In this document: one piece after another, positions 40,925-49,460 of the stretch
How positions within the stretch are numbered: the first letter of the stretch is position 1
How the letters are laid out: the number at the start of each line of letters is the position of its first letter
Assembly (NCBI GenBank): GCA_947466075.1
Contig: CANIBP010000051.1
Span: forward strand, 1-49,797
Source of the DNA: Verrucomicrobiaceae bacterium
Lineage (GTDB): Bacteria > Verrucomicrobiota > Verrucomicrobiia > Verrucomicrobiales > Verrucomicrobiaceae
Direction of reading: 5' to 3'
Length of the DNA stretch: 49,797 bases
Program-made: the position numbers and the translations under genes
The notes under the pieces: generated by a model
The model's database searches: none
What the model was told of the DNA's origin: nothing
Seen by the model: only the letters and a program-made list of their open reading frames with translations

Positions 40925-43048
40925 ATGTCCCTCGAATCCTTCTTCCAGCCGCGCAGCATTGCCTTGATCGGAGCCACGGAGCGTGAGGGCAGTGTGGGGC
41001 GGGCGATTTGGGAGAATTTGCGTGGGGTTGGCGGCAAGGTGTTTCCGGTGAATGCGAAGCGGGCGGAGGTTCTTGGCGTGAAGGCGTTTCCAAACATCGC
41101 GGCTCTGCCGGAGGTGCCGGAGCTGGTGATCATCGTGACGCCAGCGGCGACGGTGCCGCAGATCGTTGAAGAAGCGGGTGCAGCGGGTGTGAAGGCGGTG
41201 GTGGTGATTTCGGCGGGGTTCAAGGAAACCGGTGCGGAGGGCGCGGAACTGGAGAGACGCGTGCTCGAAGCGGCGAAACGGCATGGTGTGCGCGTGATTG
41301 GGCCGAATTGCCTCGGGCTGATGAATCCGCATGCGGGCTTGAACGCGACGTTTGCCAGCAGTATGGCGCGTCCGGGTCGTGTGGCATTCCTGAGCCAGAG
41401 CGGGGCGCTGTGCACGGCGATTCTCGACTGGAGTCATGATCAGCATGTGGGCTTCAGCGCGTTTGTTTCGACCGGGGCGATGACGGATGTGGGCTGGGGC
41501 GATTTGATCCGGCATTTTGGCAATGATCCGCACACGGAGAGCATCGTAATGTACATGGAGTCGGTCGGTGGCGATGCGGCGGCGTTTCTGGAAGCGGCGC
41601 GTGAGGTGGCGGCGCATAAGCCGATCGTGGTGATCAAGGTCGGGCGCACGGCCGAGGCGTCGAAGGCTGCGGCTTCGCACACCGGCGCGATGACCGGCAG
41701 CGATGCCGTGCTGGACGCGGCGCTGCGGCAAAGCGGCGTGCTGCGCGTGGACACGGTGGAGGAGCTGTTCGACATGGCGGAGGTGCTTTCCAAACAACCG
41801 CTGCCTGCGGGACCGCGTCTGGCCATCGTGACGAATGCCGGTGGTCCTGGCGCGCTGGCGACGGACGCTTTGGTGCTCGGTGGTGGTGAACTAGCGGAGC
41901 TTGCGGACGACACGCTGAAGGCGCTGAACGAGGTGCTGCCCGCGCATTGGAGTCATCACAATCCAGTGGATGTGCTGGGCGATGCGGATGCCGATCGTTT
42001 TGCCACAGCGCTGCGCATCGTGAAAAATGACGCGAGCGTGGATGGCGTGCTGGCCGTGCTGACGCCGCAGGCGATGACGAATCCGACGGCGATTGCGCGT
42101 GAGGTGTTGAAGATCGCGCAGGAGAACGGCAAGCCGCTGCTGGCGAGCTGGATGGGCGCGCAGAGCGTGAATGAGGGCCGCGCCATCTTGAACGCGGCGG
42201 GAATTCCGACGTATGATTATCCCGATGAAGCGGCGCAGGCCTTTGTGCGCATGCGTGAGCGGCGCTTACGGTTGTTCTGGCTCACGGAATCCCTCGCCGC
42301 CCATGCGGAGGATGTGGAAGAGCTGCCTTCGGTGATTGGTGATATGATTGATGCTGTGCTGAAGAGCGGACGCACCCTGTTGACTGAGTTGGAGGCCAAG
42401 CAGGTACTGTTTGCTGCCGGGATTCCGATTGTGGAGACACACGCGGCTTATGACGAAGACGCAGCGGTTTCTGCGGCGGAGGCGCTGGGTTTTCCGGTGG
42501 TGGCGAAGCTGCTATCGCCGACGATCACGCACAAAAGCGACTGCGGCGGCGTGCAGCTCAATCTGATGAACGCCGATGCGGTGCGGTACGCATGGCGCTT
42601 GATTCGCGACAACGTGACGAAGCTGCATGGCGCTGCGGCCTTTGAAGGCGTGACGGTGCAACGCATGGTGACACGCAAGGGCACCGAACTGATCCTCGGG
42701 GCGAGCACGGACGCGCAGTTTGGACCCGTGCTGCTGTTTGGAGCCGGTGGTACGCTGGTGGAGGTATTTCAAGATCGTGCGCTGGTTTTGCCCCCGTTGA
42801 ATCACGCACTGGCACGCCGCTGGATCGAGCAGACGAAGATCTCCAAGGTGCTGCGCGGCGTGCGCGGCCAGCCTGCGGTGGGTTTGGCGGCGTTGGATGA
42901 AGTGTTGGTGAAATTTGCGCGTCTCGTGCAGCATGAGCGGCGCATCGTGGAGCTGGACATCAATCCGCTGCTGGCATCGCCGGAGGGCATCGTTGCGCTG
43001 GATGCGCGGATCGTGGTGCGGGGCGGCGAGTTGCAGTCGCCGTCTTGA
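40925..43048 (+). CDS. ADP-forming acetate/acyl-CoA ligase, fused alpha-beta
   Basis: A 707-residue enzyme that interconverts acyl-CoA plus ADP and Pi with the free acid plus ATP. N-terminal CoA-binding domain (SIALIGATEREGSVG), succinyl-CoA ligase-like alpha domains with the catalytic His in ASHTGAMTGSDAV, and a C-terminal ATP-grasp (FPVVAKLLSPTITHKSDCGG, ELDINPLLASPEG). No acetyltransferase domain follows, unlike Pat/YfiQ. Fused ACD proteins support fermentation or acid scavenging. The ATG at 40925 is well supported by the conserved SLESFFQPRSIALIG start. Confidence 0.9.
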   Translation: MSLESFFQPRSIALIGATEREGSVGRAIWENLRGVGGKVFPVNAKRAEVLGVKAFPNIAALPEVPELVIIVTPAATVPQIVEEAGAAGVKAVVVISAGFKETGAEGAELERRVLEAAKRHGVRVIGPNCLGLMNPHAGLNATFASSMARPGRVAFLSQSGALCTAILDWSHDQHVGFSAFVSTGAMTDVGWGDLIRHFGNDPHTESIVMYMESVGGDAAAFLEAAREVAAHKPIVVIKVGRTAEASKAAASHTGAMTGSDAVLDAALRQSGVLRVDTVEELFDMAEVLSKQPLPAGPRLAIVTNAGGPGALATDALVLGGGELAELADDTLKALNEVLPAHWSHHNPVDVLGDADADRFATALRIVKNDASVDGVLAVLTPQAMTNPTAIAREVLKIAQENGKPLLASWMGAQSVNEGRAILNAAGIPTYDYPDEAAQAFVRMRERRLRLFWLTESLAAHAEDVEELPSVIGDMIDAVLKSGRTLLTELEAKQVLFAAGIPIVETHAAYDEDAAVSAAEALGFPVVAKLLSPTITHKSDCGGVQLNLMNADAVRYAWRLIRDNVTKLHGAAAFEGVTVQRMVTRKGTELILGASTDAQFGPVLLFGAGGTLVEVFQDRALVLPPLNHALARRWIEQTKISKVLRGVRGQPAVGLAALDEVLVKFARLVQHERRIVELDINPLLASPEGIVALDARIVVRGGELQSPS

Positions 43049-43050
43049 TT

Positions 43051-43067
43051 GGCGATTGAAAATCGCC
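43051..43067 (+). terminator. hairpin just after the ACD gene stop
   Basis: GGCGATT-GAA-AATCGCC is a perfect 7-bp stem beginning 3 bases after the stop codon. No T run follows, so it is more a stabilising hairpin or repeat than a classic terminator. Confidence 0.4.
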
Positions 43068-43128
43068 ACCCCGAATTGCCATTTGCGCGAAGGGCTTCGG
43101 GCGATAGGATGGCGGACCCGAATCCCTC

Positions 43129-43314
43129 ATGAAAACCGCCTCGATCCTCCTCTGCGCCGCTGTCATTGCCCTCGCCTCCACTTCCTGCGGGAAGCACACC
43201 TGGAAAGAAACCCAGGTGCTGCATGAAGGCATGCACAAGGCGCACGACGCAGGCCACGGTGATGCGCATGCCGCTGAAGGCGAGCACGGCAAGAAGGAAG
43301 AGGCGAAGCACTAA
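43129..43314 (+). CDS. small His-rich lipoprotein
   Basis: A 61-residue protein with a signal peptide and lipobox LASTSC, followed by a short mature chain rich in His, Glu and Lys (HEGMHKAHDAGHGDAHAAEG). It may bind metal ions in the periplasm, but no domain is recognised. Followed 9 bases later by another tiny reading frame. Confidence 0.6.
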   Translation: MKTASILLCAAVIALASTSCGKHTWKETQVLHEGMHKAHDAGHGDAHAAEGEHGKKEEAKH

Positions 43315-43323
43315 TCGCTGCGC

Positions 43324-43446
43324 ATGCGTCGCTACGCTGTTATCGGGCTGCTGGTGCTGGTGATCGTGGGGACCAGTTGTGTGATGCTGCGGACGTGCTG
43401 GGCGCGTCTGGCGCGCTCGATTCCGTCGGTCGGCGGCAAAGACTGA
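43324..43446 (+). CDS. tiny membrane or lipoprotein peptide
   Basis: A 40-residue frame: a hydrophobic core (YAVIGLLVLVIVGTSC) that could be a lipobox signal or a membrane anchor, then a short basic tail. It is 9 bases downstream of the His-rich lipoprotein. A coding origin is plausible but not certain. Confidence 0.4.
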   Translation: MRRYAVIGLLVLVIVGTSCVMLRTCWARLARSIPSVGGKD

Positions 43447-43522
43447 CTACGATCCAAATCGGCGACGACAAAGGCGTCCCTGATCCCCTGCCGCAGCCCA
43501 AGTCCAAAACTCAAATCCAACC

Positions 43523-44395
43523 ATGAACCTCACGACGCTCACTCTACTTATTTCGCTTGGCTGCGTTCCCCTTGCCATCAGTGCCGATGTACCTTCACCT
43601 ACCTCCTCTGGCCTTTTCCTCGATCTCGACGCCGACAAGGGTGTTGAAGTCGAAGACGGCAATCGAGTGAAGGCATGGCGCAATCAAGTCGCTGGCAACG
43701 CCGCTGGAGTCTTCGAGAAGCGCGATGAAGGACGCAAGGTGCCAGGATCAGGTCGCCCGACCTTGCGACCCAAGGTCGCCGAGATTGGCGATCACAACAC
43801 GCTCATTTTTGAAGCGCAGGAGCTGATCAATCTCGATGAAGACGCCTTCGACCATTGCATCCAAGGCACTGGCTACACTTGGTTCTCCGTGATGTGCGCC
43901 TATGACCAGATCAAGGGTAAGCCGGACGTGAACTCCTTCTTCGGCAACCTCAAGAACGCCGCCAGCTACGAAGGCTTCTGGGCCTGCATGGCCGACGACA
44001 ATCGCGTCTGGATGGGTACCCGAGGCTGGCCGGCCACGACAAAAGGCAAGCAGCCGCTGTGGAATGAAAAGAACCCGCAAGTGGTGACTCCGACTCCCTT
44101 GCAGGTAAAGAAGTTCTACGTCGTCGCCGGTCGCATGGGCGCAGGCAAGGACATGGTGAATCTGGATCTCTACCTCAACTCCGCCCAGCCCGTGGATAGC
44201 AAGCCCGTACCCGTGAATCCCACCGCCAATCCCTCCAAGATGGCCATCGGTCAGGAGCGTGATGCAACGAAGCACCCAGGCTTGGAATCATTCAATGGAG
44301 AGATCGCCCGCTTCATGATCTTCGACCGCGCCCTCATGGATGCCGAGTTGGCTGAGTTGATCCGGTCACTGCAGTCTAGCTACAAACTCCAGTAA
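43523..44395 (+). CDS. secreted LamG/ConA-like lectin-fold protein
   Basis: A 290-residue secreted protein with signal peptide (cleavage after AISA) and one LamG-like concanavalin fold: GLFLDLDADKGVEVEDGN, then ITYTWFSVM-like strands, and the late FNGEIARFMIFDRALMDAEL block characteristic of LamG_3/ConA-like domains in PVC bacteria. No enzyme motif. Probably a secreted or surface binding module. Confidence 0.75.
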   Translation: MNLTTLTLLISLGCVPLAISADVPSPTSSGLFLDLDADKGVEVEDGNRVKAWRNQVAGNAAGVFEKRDEGRKVPGSGRPTLRPKVAEIGDHNTLIFEAQELINLDEDAFDHCIQGTGYTWFSVMCAYDQIKGKPDVNSFFGNLKNAASYEGFWACMADDNRVWMGTRGWPATTKGKQPLWNEKNPQVVTPTPLQVKKFYVVAGRMGAGKDMVNLDLYLNSAQPVDSKPVPVNPTANPSKMAIGQERDATKHPGLESFNGEIARFMIFDRALMDAELAELIRSLQSSYKLQ

Positions 44396-44560
44396 AGGAG
44401 ACAGAGGAATGGGGGACAAAGGATCACTGCCTCGATCCGTCATGCCCCCCTGGTTCATGAGAAGACAAAAGATGGCCAGCGCAATAGCTCCTGCGGCAAT
44501 CATGCCTTTTCCAAGGCATGCGCATCCCGCCATGCGATCAATGCGCCGTTCGTCAGTCAT
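44366..44560 (-). CDS. possible small membrane protein with leaderless promoter
   Basis: A 64-residue frame with one hydrophobic segment (MIAAGAIALAIFCLLM). Upstream, TCGACA (44591-44596) and TAAAAT (44567-44572) are separated by 18 bases in minus orientation, placing the transcription start almost at the ATG, which fits a leaderless message. The 3' end overlaps the LamG gene by 30 bases. Coding status is uncertain. Confidence 0.35.
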   Translation of the reverse strand: MTDERRIDRMAGCACLGKGMIAAGAIALAIFCLLMNQGGMTDRGSDPLSPIPLSPLLEFVARLQ

Positions 44561-44634
44561 GGACGTATTTTACCCGACGATTGTTATAAATGTCGAGTTC
44601 GGAATGAAAGCCGACGACTCGTCGGCGCTCCCCA

Positions 44635-46029
44635 TCAAACCACCAAGCCCGCCGCAGCGACGAGGGACTCTTCGTTGACGATCTTGCCTGCGAGGTCGGG
44701 TTTGCAGTCGCCTTTGAGTTCGTCGCGGAATTTCTTGATGAAGCTCTGGGTGGGCCAGGAGGCGGCTTCGCCGAAGGCGCAGATGGTTTTGCCTTCGATC
44801 TGATTGGCGACGGTCTCCAGCGTGTCCACGTCGTCGGGGCTGGCGTCACCGGCCACGATGCGGTCGCTGATCTTCTTCATCCACAGGCTGCCTTCGCGGC
44901 AGGGGGTGCACTGGCCGCAGGATTCGTGGGCGTAGAAGGCGTTCAGGTTGTTGATGACCCAGGTCATGCTGCGGCTGTCGTCCATGATGATGACGCCGCC
45001 GGATCCGGCCATGGTGCCGCACTGCGCCATGGTGTCGAAGTCCATGGGGATGTCCATGATGCCGATCTCGCGGCCGTCCTTGAGCTTGTACTTTTCATCG
45101 GCACGCAGCACTTTGGAGGAACTGCCGCCAGGGATGATGGCCTTCAATTTGCGTCCGGGTTTGAGGCCGCCGCAGAGCGTGTCGATGACCTCGCCCATGG
45201 TGACCTTGCCGACTTCGACTTCGTAGTAGCCGGGCTTCTGCACATCGCCGCTGACGCAGAGGATGCGGGTGCCGGTGTTGTTCGGCGTGCCGAGCTTGGC
45301 ATACTCCGCGCCGCCCATCTCAAGGATGTGCTTCACGTGGCAGAGGGACTCGACGTTGTTCACGATGGTCGGGCTCATGTAGAGGCCGAGCGCGGCGGGG
45401 AAATACGGCGGCTTGATGCGCGGGTAGGGGCGCTTCCCTTCGAGGGACTCGATGAGGCCGGTTTCTTCACCGCAGATGTAGGCACCGGCACCGCGATGCA
45501 CGAAGATTTCGCAGTCGAAGCCGGAGCCGAGGATGTTTTTGCCGAGGAAACCCTTCGCGTGGGCTTCAGCGATGGCCTTTTCGAGGATCTTGGCGGCGTG
45601 GGGGAATTCTTCGCGGATGTAGATGTAGGAGAGCTTCGCGCCCACGGCGAAGCAGGAGATGGTCATGCCCTCGATCAACTGATGAGGGTCCTGATGCATG
45701 ATGTAGCGGTCCTTGAAGGTGCCGGGCTCGGATTCGTCGGCGTTGCAGATGAGATAGACCGGCTTGGTGTTCGTGGGCGGGATGAAGCCCCACTTCACGC
45801 CGGTGGGGAAACCTGCACCGCCACGGCCGCGGAGTCCGCTGGCTTTGACCTCGTTGGTGATGGCGCTGCGCTCCATCTTGAGAGCCTTCTTGAGCTGCTC
45901 GTAGCCGCCGTTCTCGATGTAACATTCAATGGACGGATTGTAGCCGACGCGGTCGATGTTTTTGAAGATGAGGCGCTTCTCGCGCGCATGCGGTTCTTTG
46001 CCGGGGAGATACTGGACGGGGGAGGCCAT
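44635..46029 (-). CDS. nuoF: NADH-quinone oxidoreductase subunit F (NuoF)
   Basis: A 464-residue flavoprotein of complex I that oxidises NADH and passes electrons to Fe-S centres. GRGGAGFPTGVKW is the NADH/FMN-binding Gly-rich block, and SCGQCTPCREG binds the N3 4Fe-4S cluster with a further Cys (TICAFG). Length is standard. It stands alone: no nuoE precedes it and no nuoG follows in the window, so the rest of the complex must be encoded elsewhere. Start at the ATG at 46029. Confidence 0.93.
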   Translation of the reverse strand: MASPVQYLPGKEPHAREKRLIFKNIDRVGYNPSIECYIENGGYEQLKKALKMERSAITNEVKASGLRGRGGAGFPTGVKWGFIPPTNTKPVYLICNADESEPGTFKDRYIMHQDPHQLIEGMTISCFAVGAKLSYIYIREEFPHAAKILEKAIAEAHAKGFLGKNILGSGFDCEIFVHRGAGAYICGEETGLIESLEGKRPYPRIKPPYFPAALGLYMSPTIVNNVESLCHVKHILEMGGAEYAKLGTPNNTGTRILCVSGDVQKPGYYEVEVGKVTMGEVIDTLCGGLKPGRKLKAIIPGGSSSKVLRADEKYKLKDGREIGIMDIPMDFDTMAQCGTMAGSGGVIIMDDSRSMTWVINNLNAFYAHESCGQCTPCREGSLWMKKISDRIVAGDASPDDVDTLETVANQIEGKTICAFGEAASWPTQSFIKKFRDELKGDCKPDLAGKIVNEESLVAAAGLVV

Positions 46030-46143
46030 GAGTCGCAGTATTCCAGTGTGAATAAGCGCGGCAACTGGGATTTGTGAAAAAATTCACAAGGGCAGGGGAC
46101 GCGATGAGGAATGAATGCCCTTAGGTTAGCTAATCCAGAGTAA

Positions 46144-46218
46144 TGGCAAGGGAATGGGGGCAAGGGAATACAAGCCAAGTGAGCTGTTAGGCATTCCTCT
46201 GCCCCCATTCCTTTGCCA
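46144..46218. repeat. 19-bp imperfect inverted repeat, intergenic
   Basis: Arms TGGCAAGGGAATGGGGGCA (46144-46162) and TGCCCCCATTCCTTTGCCA (46200-46218) match at 18 of 19 positions around a 37-base loop. It lies between the divergent nuoF and DUF1549/DUF1553 genes, a possible leader structure or mobile repeat. Confidence 0.65.
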
Positions 46219-46325
46219 ATAAATCGCCCAGCTTAACGATGTGGAATGGTGAATGACAGATGGCAGGGATGAAAGCTCTGCGGGCTGAGCGGTGTAGTTT
46301 GAGGGTGAATTTACCGGCTCTGAGA

Positions 46326-48260
46326 ATGGGATCGAAGGTGCTGCTGATGCTACTGGCATCGGCGGGGATGGTGCTGGCGAAGAAGGACGAAGGGCCGAAG
46401 CCGGTGCCGTGGTCGTTTGCACCGCTCAAGCGTGTGGCCTTGCCGAAGGTGAAAGACAAGGTGTGGCCGAAGACGCGGATCGACTACTTCATTCTGGCAA
46501 AGATGGAGGCGGCTGGGATGAAGCCCGCGCCACGAGCCGAAGAGCGTGTGTTGCAGCGCCGACTGGCATTTGATCTCATAGGGTTGCCGCCGACGGAGCA
46601 GGCGGCGGCAGACTGGAGCCGTGCCGTGGATGAAACGCTGCGCAATCCGCACTACGGCGAGCGCTGGGCGCGGCACTGGCTGGATCTGGCGCGTTACACG
46701 GACATCACGCCGGACTGGCTGGATTCGACGAAGTTCTCGTATCTGTATCGCGACTGGGTGGTGCAGGCCTTGAACGAAGACATGCCGTATGACCGCTTCG
46801 TGGTGCGGCAACTTGCCACGGACTTCCTGCCGGAGTGCAGGCCGCAGGATCGCGTGGCGCTGGGGTTCATCGGCTTGAGCCCGACCTACTTCAAAGAGCT
46901 GCAACTGCCGCCGGAGATCATCAAGACGACGGTCGCCGACGAATGGGAAGAACACGTGGATGCCATCGGGCGCACCTTCCTCGGCCTCACGCTGGCCTGT
47001 GCGCGTTGTCATGATCACAAATCCGATCCGATCACGGCGCAGGACTACTATGCGCTCGCCGGTGTGTTCGCCTCCGTGAAGCTCTCCGAGCTGCCGACGA
47101 TGAGCGATGAGTTCTGGAAGCCGGTGCAAAAGGCGCGGCTGCAAGTCGCGGCGATGGAGAAGCAGATGGCCGACTTGAAGAAAAAGAAGCCGAAGGATCT
47201 GGCGGAGCAGGCAAAGAGAATCGAAGCGGTCATCGCGTCGATCAAGGCCGCGACGCCGCACTACAACATGGAGATGGCGAATGCCGTCGAGGAGGCTGCG
47301 CTCTTCGTGGTGAACAAGGAAAAAGAGCACGGCACAAAGCTCGACTACAAGATGGGCATGGCCCGCGATCTCGAACTGATGAAGCGCGGCAATCCGAATG
47401 ATCTCGGCGAGGCCGTGCCGCGTCGTTTCCTCTCCGCGTTTCCGTCCAAGAGCGGCCTGCCGCGCAAATTCACCAGTGGCAGCGGTCGCCTGGAGCTGGC
47501 GCAGGCCATCGTGGAAGACGCCGCTCCACTGACTGCACGCGTCATCGTGAATCGCGTGTGGAAGCATCACTTCGGCCGCGGCTTGGTCGATACACCGAGC
47601 GAGTTCGGCAATCTCGGCGAAGCACCAACGCATCCCGAGCTGCTCGATGACCTAGCCGGACGCTTCATGGAGCACGGCTGGTCGTTGAAGTGGCTGCATC
47701 GCGAGATCTTGAACTCGGCCACGTGGCAGCAGAGCAGCTTGGCGGCGGAATCCGAGAAGCGTGATCCCGAGAACAAGCTCTATGGCCGTATGCTGCGCCG
47801 TCGCCTCGATTGGGAATCGTGGCGCGATGCCATCCTCGCCGCCACGGGGCAGATCGATCTCAAGATGGGCGGTCAGGCGTCCGCCATCAGCGATGCGAAG
47901 AACCTGCGCCGCTCGCTTTACGGTGCCTCGGATCGTCAGGACATGGACCCGATGCTGCGCATTCATGACGTGCCCGATCCCGGTGCGCATAATCCTTGGC
48001 GCATGGAGACCATCACGCCCTTGCAGGGGCTCTTCGCGTTGAATTCACCCTTCATGCTCGAACAGGGGGCCATCCTAGGCCGTTGGGCGATGAATCACAA
48101 CGTGGACGAAATCTATGCACGTTTATTTGGCCGCGCACCAAGTGAGCATGAGGCCGAGGTGGCGAAAGCGTTCATCCATGGACGCGAGCAGGACGCTGCC
48201 GCATGGTCGCAGTATGCGCAGGCGCTGCTGGCGGGGAACGAGATGCTGTTTGTGGATTGA
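46326..48260 (+). CDS. DUF1549/DUF1553 cytochrome-like protein
   Basis: About 644 residues from the ATG at 46326, the start of a clean signal peptide (MGSKVLLMLLASAGMVLA); a longer start at 46260 is possible. DUF1549 occupies the first part, with the heme-type motif CARCHDHK (TLACARCHDHKSDPI); a coiled segment rich in Lys follows; and DUF1553 makes up the last half, ending NEMLFVD as usual. These PVC proteins act in the periplasm, often beside a DUF1501 sulfatase-like partner, which is absent here. Function unproven. Confidence 0.82.
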   Translation: MGSKVLLMLLASAGMVLAKKDEGPKPVPWSFAPLKRVALPKVKDKVWPKTRIDYFILAKMEAAGMKPAPRAEERVLQRRLAFDLIGLPPTEQAAADWSRAVDETLRNPHYGERWARHWLDLARYTDITPDWLDSTKFSYLYRDWVVQALNEDMPYDRFVVRQLATDFLPECRPQDRVALGFIGLSPTYFKELQLPPEIIKTTVADEWEEHVDAIGRTFLGLTLACARCHDHKSDPITAQDYYALAGVFASVKLSELPTMSDEFWKPVQKARLQVAAMEKQMADLKKKKPKDLAEQAKRIEAVIASIKAATPHYNMEMANAVEEAALFVVNKEKEHGTKLDYKMGMARDLELMKRGNPNDLGEAVPRRFLSAFPSKSGLPRKFTSGSGRLELAQAIVEDAAPLTARVIVNRVWKHHFGRGLVDTPSEFGNLGEAPTHPELLDDLAGRFMEHGWSLKWLHREILNSATWQQSSLAAESEKRDPENKLYGRMLRRRLDWESWRDAILAATGQIDLKMGGQASAISDAKNLRRSLYGASDRQDMDPMLRIHDVPDPGAHNPWRMETITPLQGLFALNSPFMLEQGAILGRWAMNHNVDEIYARLFGRAPSEHEAEVAKAFIHGREQDAAAWSQYAQALLAGNEMLFVD

Positions 48261-48322
48261 GAGGGGCGATTAGCCGATCTTTTTCAACCACAGAGTCCAA
48301 TCCGAGGCTCAGTCCCTGCCAA

Positions 48323-48829
48323 GTCATATACACCGTTGACTTTGATGCGGAACGAAATGCGCTCACCTACACCATGGCAAACAGCGCAGTGGACTCCTTC
48401 GGAGTTTGGCGGCACAGCCTGACGTCAGGGAAGTCGGATCAAATCGTTCCGGTCCGGGATCAATGCCGCGGCGCTCTGCGGTGCGCGCTCGACTCCTGCG
48501 GCAATCGCGTGTTTTGGACCCGCAATGATCGGGACAACAAGCTCGACGGGATCTGGGCGATGGACCTCACCGAATCGGGCACCCCAAAGCAGATCGTGCA
48601 GAGCCCTGGAACCTACCCATTTGAAATCGAATGCAGGCGGACCTGGACCGGCACCAGCCAGCTTTTCTGGGCTGACATCACCCTCGGTGCGATTGTCAAA
48701 GCGAACGCTGATGGTAGCGGGAAAGCTATCGCGAAAGATGTCCGCGAATGGAAACATGGATCAACTGAGCCGCCTCGGGAGGGACTGGCAGAAATACAGC
48801 ATTTCGCACAGCCCCCCCCCCCCAACTGA
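48323..48829 (+). pseudogene. YWTD-type beta-propeller fragment
   Basis: An open frame with blades of the LDL-receptor YWTD/SMP30 type (RVFWTRNDRDNKLDGIWAMD, LFWADITLGAIVKANADGSG). It has no start codon before 48374 and no signal peptide, begins 60 bases after the DUF1553 stop, and ends at a C-rich tract (PPPPN, stop at 48827-48829). Only about two blades remain, so it looks like a fragment of a larger propeller gene. Confidence 0.5.
48812..48823. repeat. 12-base C tract
   Basis: A run of 12 C followed shortly by a run of 6 G. It lies 82 bases upstream of the H-NOX ATG and at the end of the propeller frame. Losing one C would join the propeller frame to the H-NOX frame. Long homopolymers are also sequencing-error prone. 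Confidence 0.7.
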
Positions 48830-48905
48830 GGGGGGATGGAGAAATGGGGTGCGCAATGCTTCATTGAAGTTCACATTCAATTCTTTAACACACCAAACCA
48901 CGCTC

Positions 48906-49460
48906 ATGTACGGACTCGTCAACAAAGCCATCGAAGAACTCGTCGTCACCAATTTTGGGGAGGACAAATGGGAGCTGATCAAAAAGAAGGCGGGTGTGGA
49001 GGTGGATGTCTTTGTGAGCAATGAGGCTTACCCGGATGACATGACGTATGACCTCGTCGGCGCGGCCTCTGAGGTGCTAGGCGCTTCGGCTAGCACCATC
49101 CTGATCGCTTTAGGCGAGCATTGGATCCTCCAGACGGCGGCCAATAGCTACGGTTCCATGATGAAGGCCGGCGGTGCCTCGTTGAAGGAATTCCTCATCA
49201 ATCTGCCCAACTTTCACACCCGCGTGCAGATGATCTATCCGAAACTCCAGCCGCCGCGCTTCGAGTGCTCGGACATCGGAGAAAGCTCGATGCATCTGCA
49301 TTACTTCACGCATCGCTCGGGGCTCGCCGACTTTGTTGTTGGGCTGGTTCATGGGCTTGGAAAACTCTACTCCACTCCGGCTACAGCCAAAGTGCTCACC
49401 ACAAAGGCCGATGGGGCGGATCACGATGTGTTTGAGGTTTCCTGGACTACCGTCGCATGA
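48906..49460 (+). CDS. H-NOX heme NO/O2-binding protein
   Basis: A 184-residue sensor that binds heme and detects nitric oxide, starting at the canonical MYGLVN. The proximal heme ligand is His104 (LPNFHTRV), with Pro117 in PKLQPPRF as expected. The YxSxR propionate-binding triad reads Y133-F-T135-H-R137, so Ser is replaced by Thr. The stop overlaps the next gene's ATG by 4 bases (ATGA), coupling it to an HNOBA-type gene, a common pairing with guanylate cyclase or histidine kinase partners. Confidence 0.9.
   Translation: MYGLVNKAIEELVVTNFGEDKWELIKKKAGVEVDVFVSNEAYPDDMTYDLVGAASEVLGASASTILIALGEHWILQTAANSYGSMMKAGGASLKEFLINLPNFHTRVQMIYPKLQPPRFECSDIGESSMHLHYFTHRSGLADFVVGLVHGLGKLYSTPATAKVLTTKADGADHDVFEVSWTTVA

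Noticed and set aside
44926..46077. 383-residue plus-strand frame opposite nuoF
   Set aside because: Composition is dominated by Asp/Ala/Gly/Val/Leu as expected for the antisense of a GC-biased gene, and nuoF on the other strand is unambiguous.
46350..47633. 427-residue minus-strand frame opposite the DUF1549/DUF1553 gene
   Set aside because: Arg/His/Leu-rich antisense shadow of a gene with recognisable motifs.
48525..48905. N-terminal extension of H-NOX reading back to 48525
   Set aside because: H-NOX proteins begin at MYGLVN, the extension is Ser/Pro-rich nonsense through the C tract, and a start at 48906 fits the family. The fusion possibility is kept as a finding, not as a gene.
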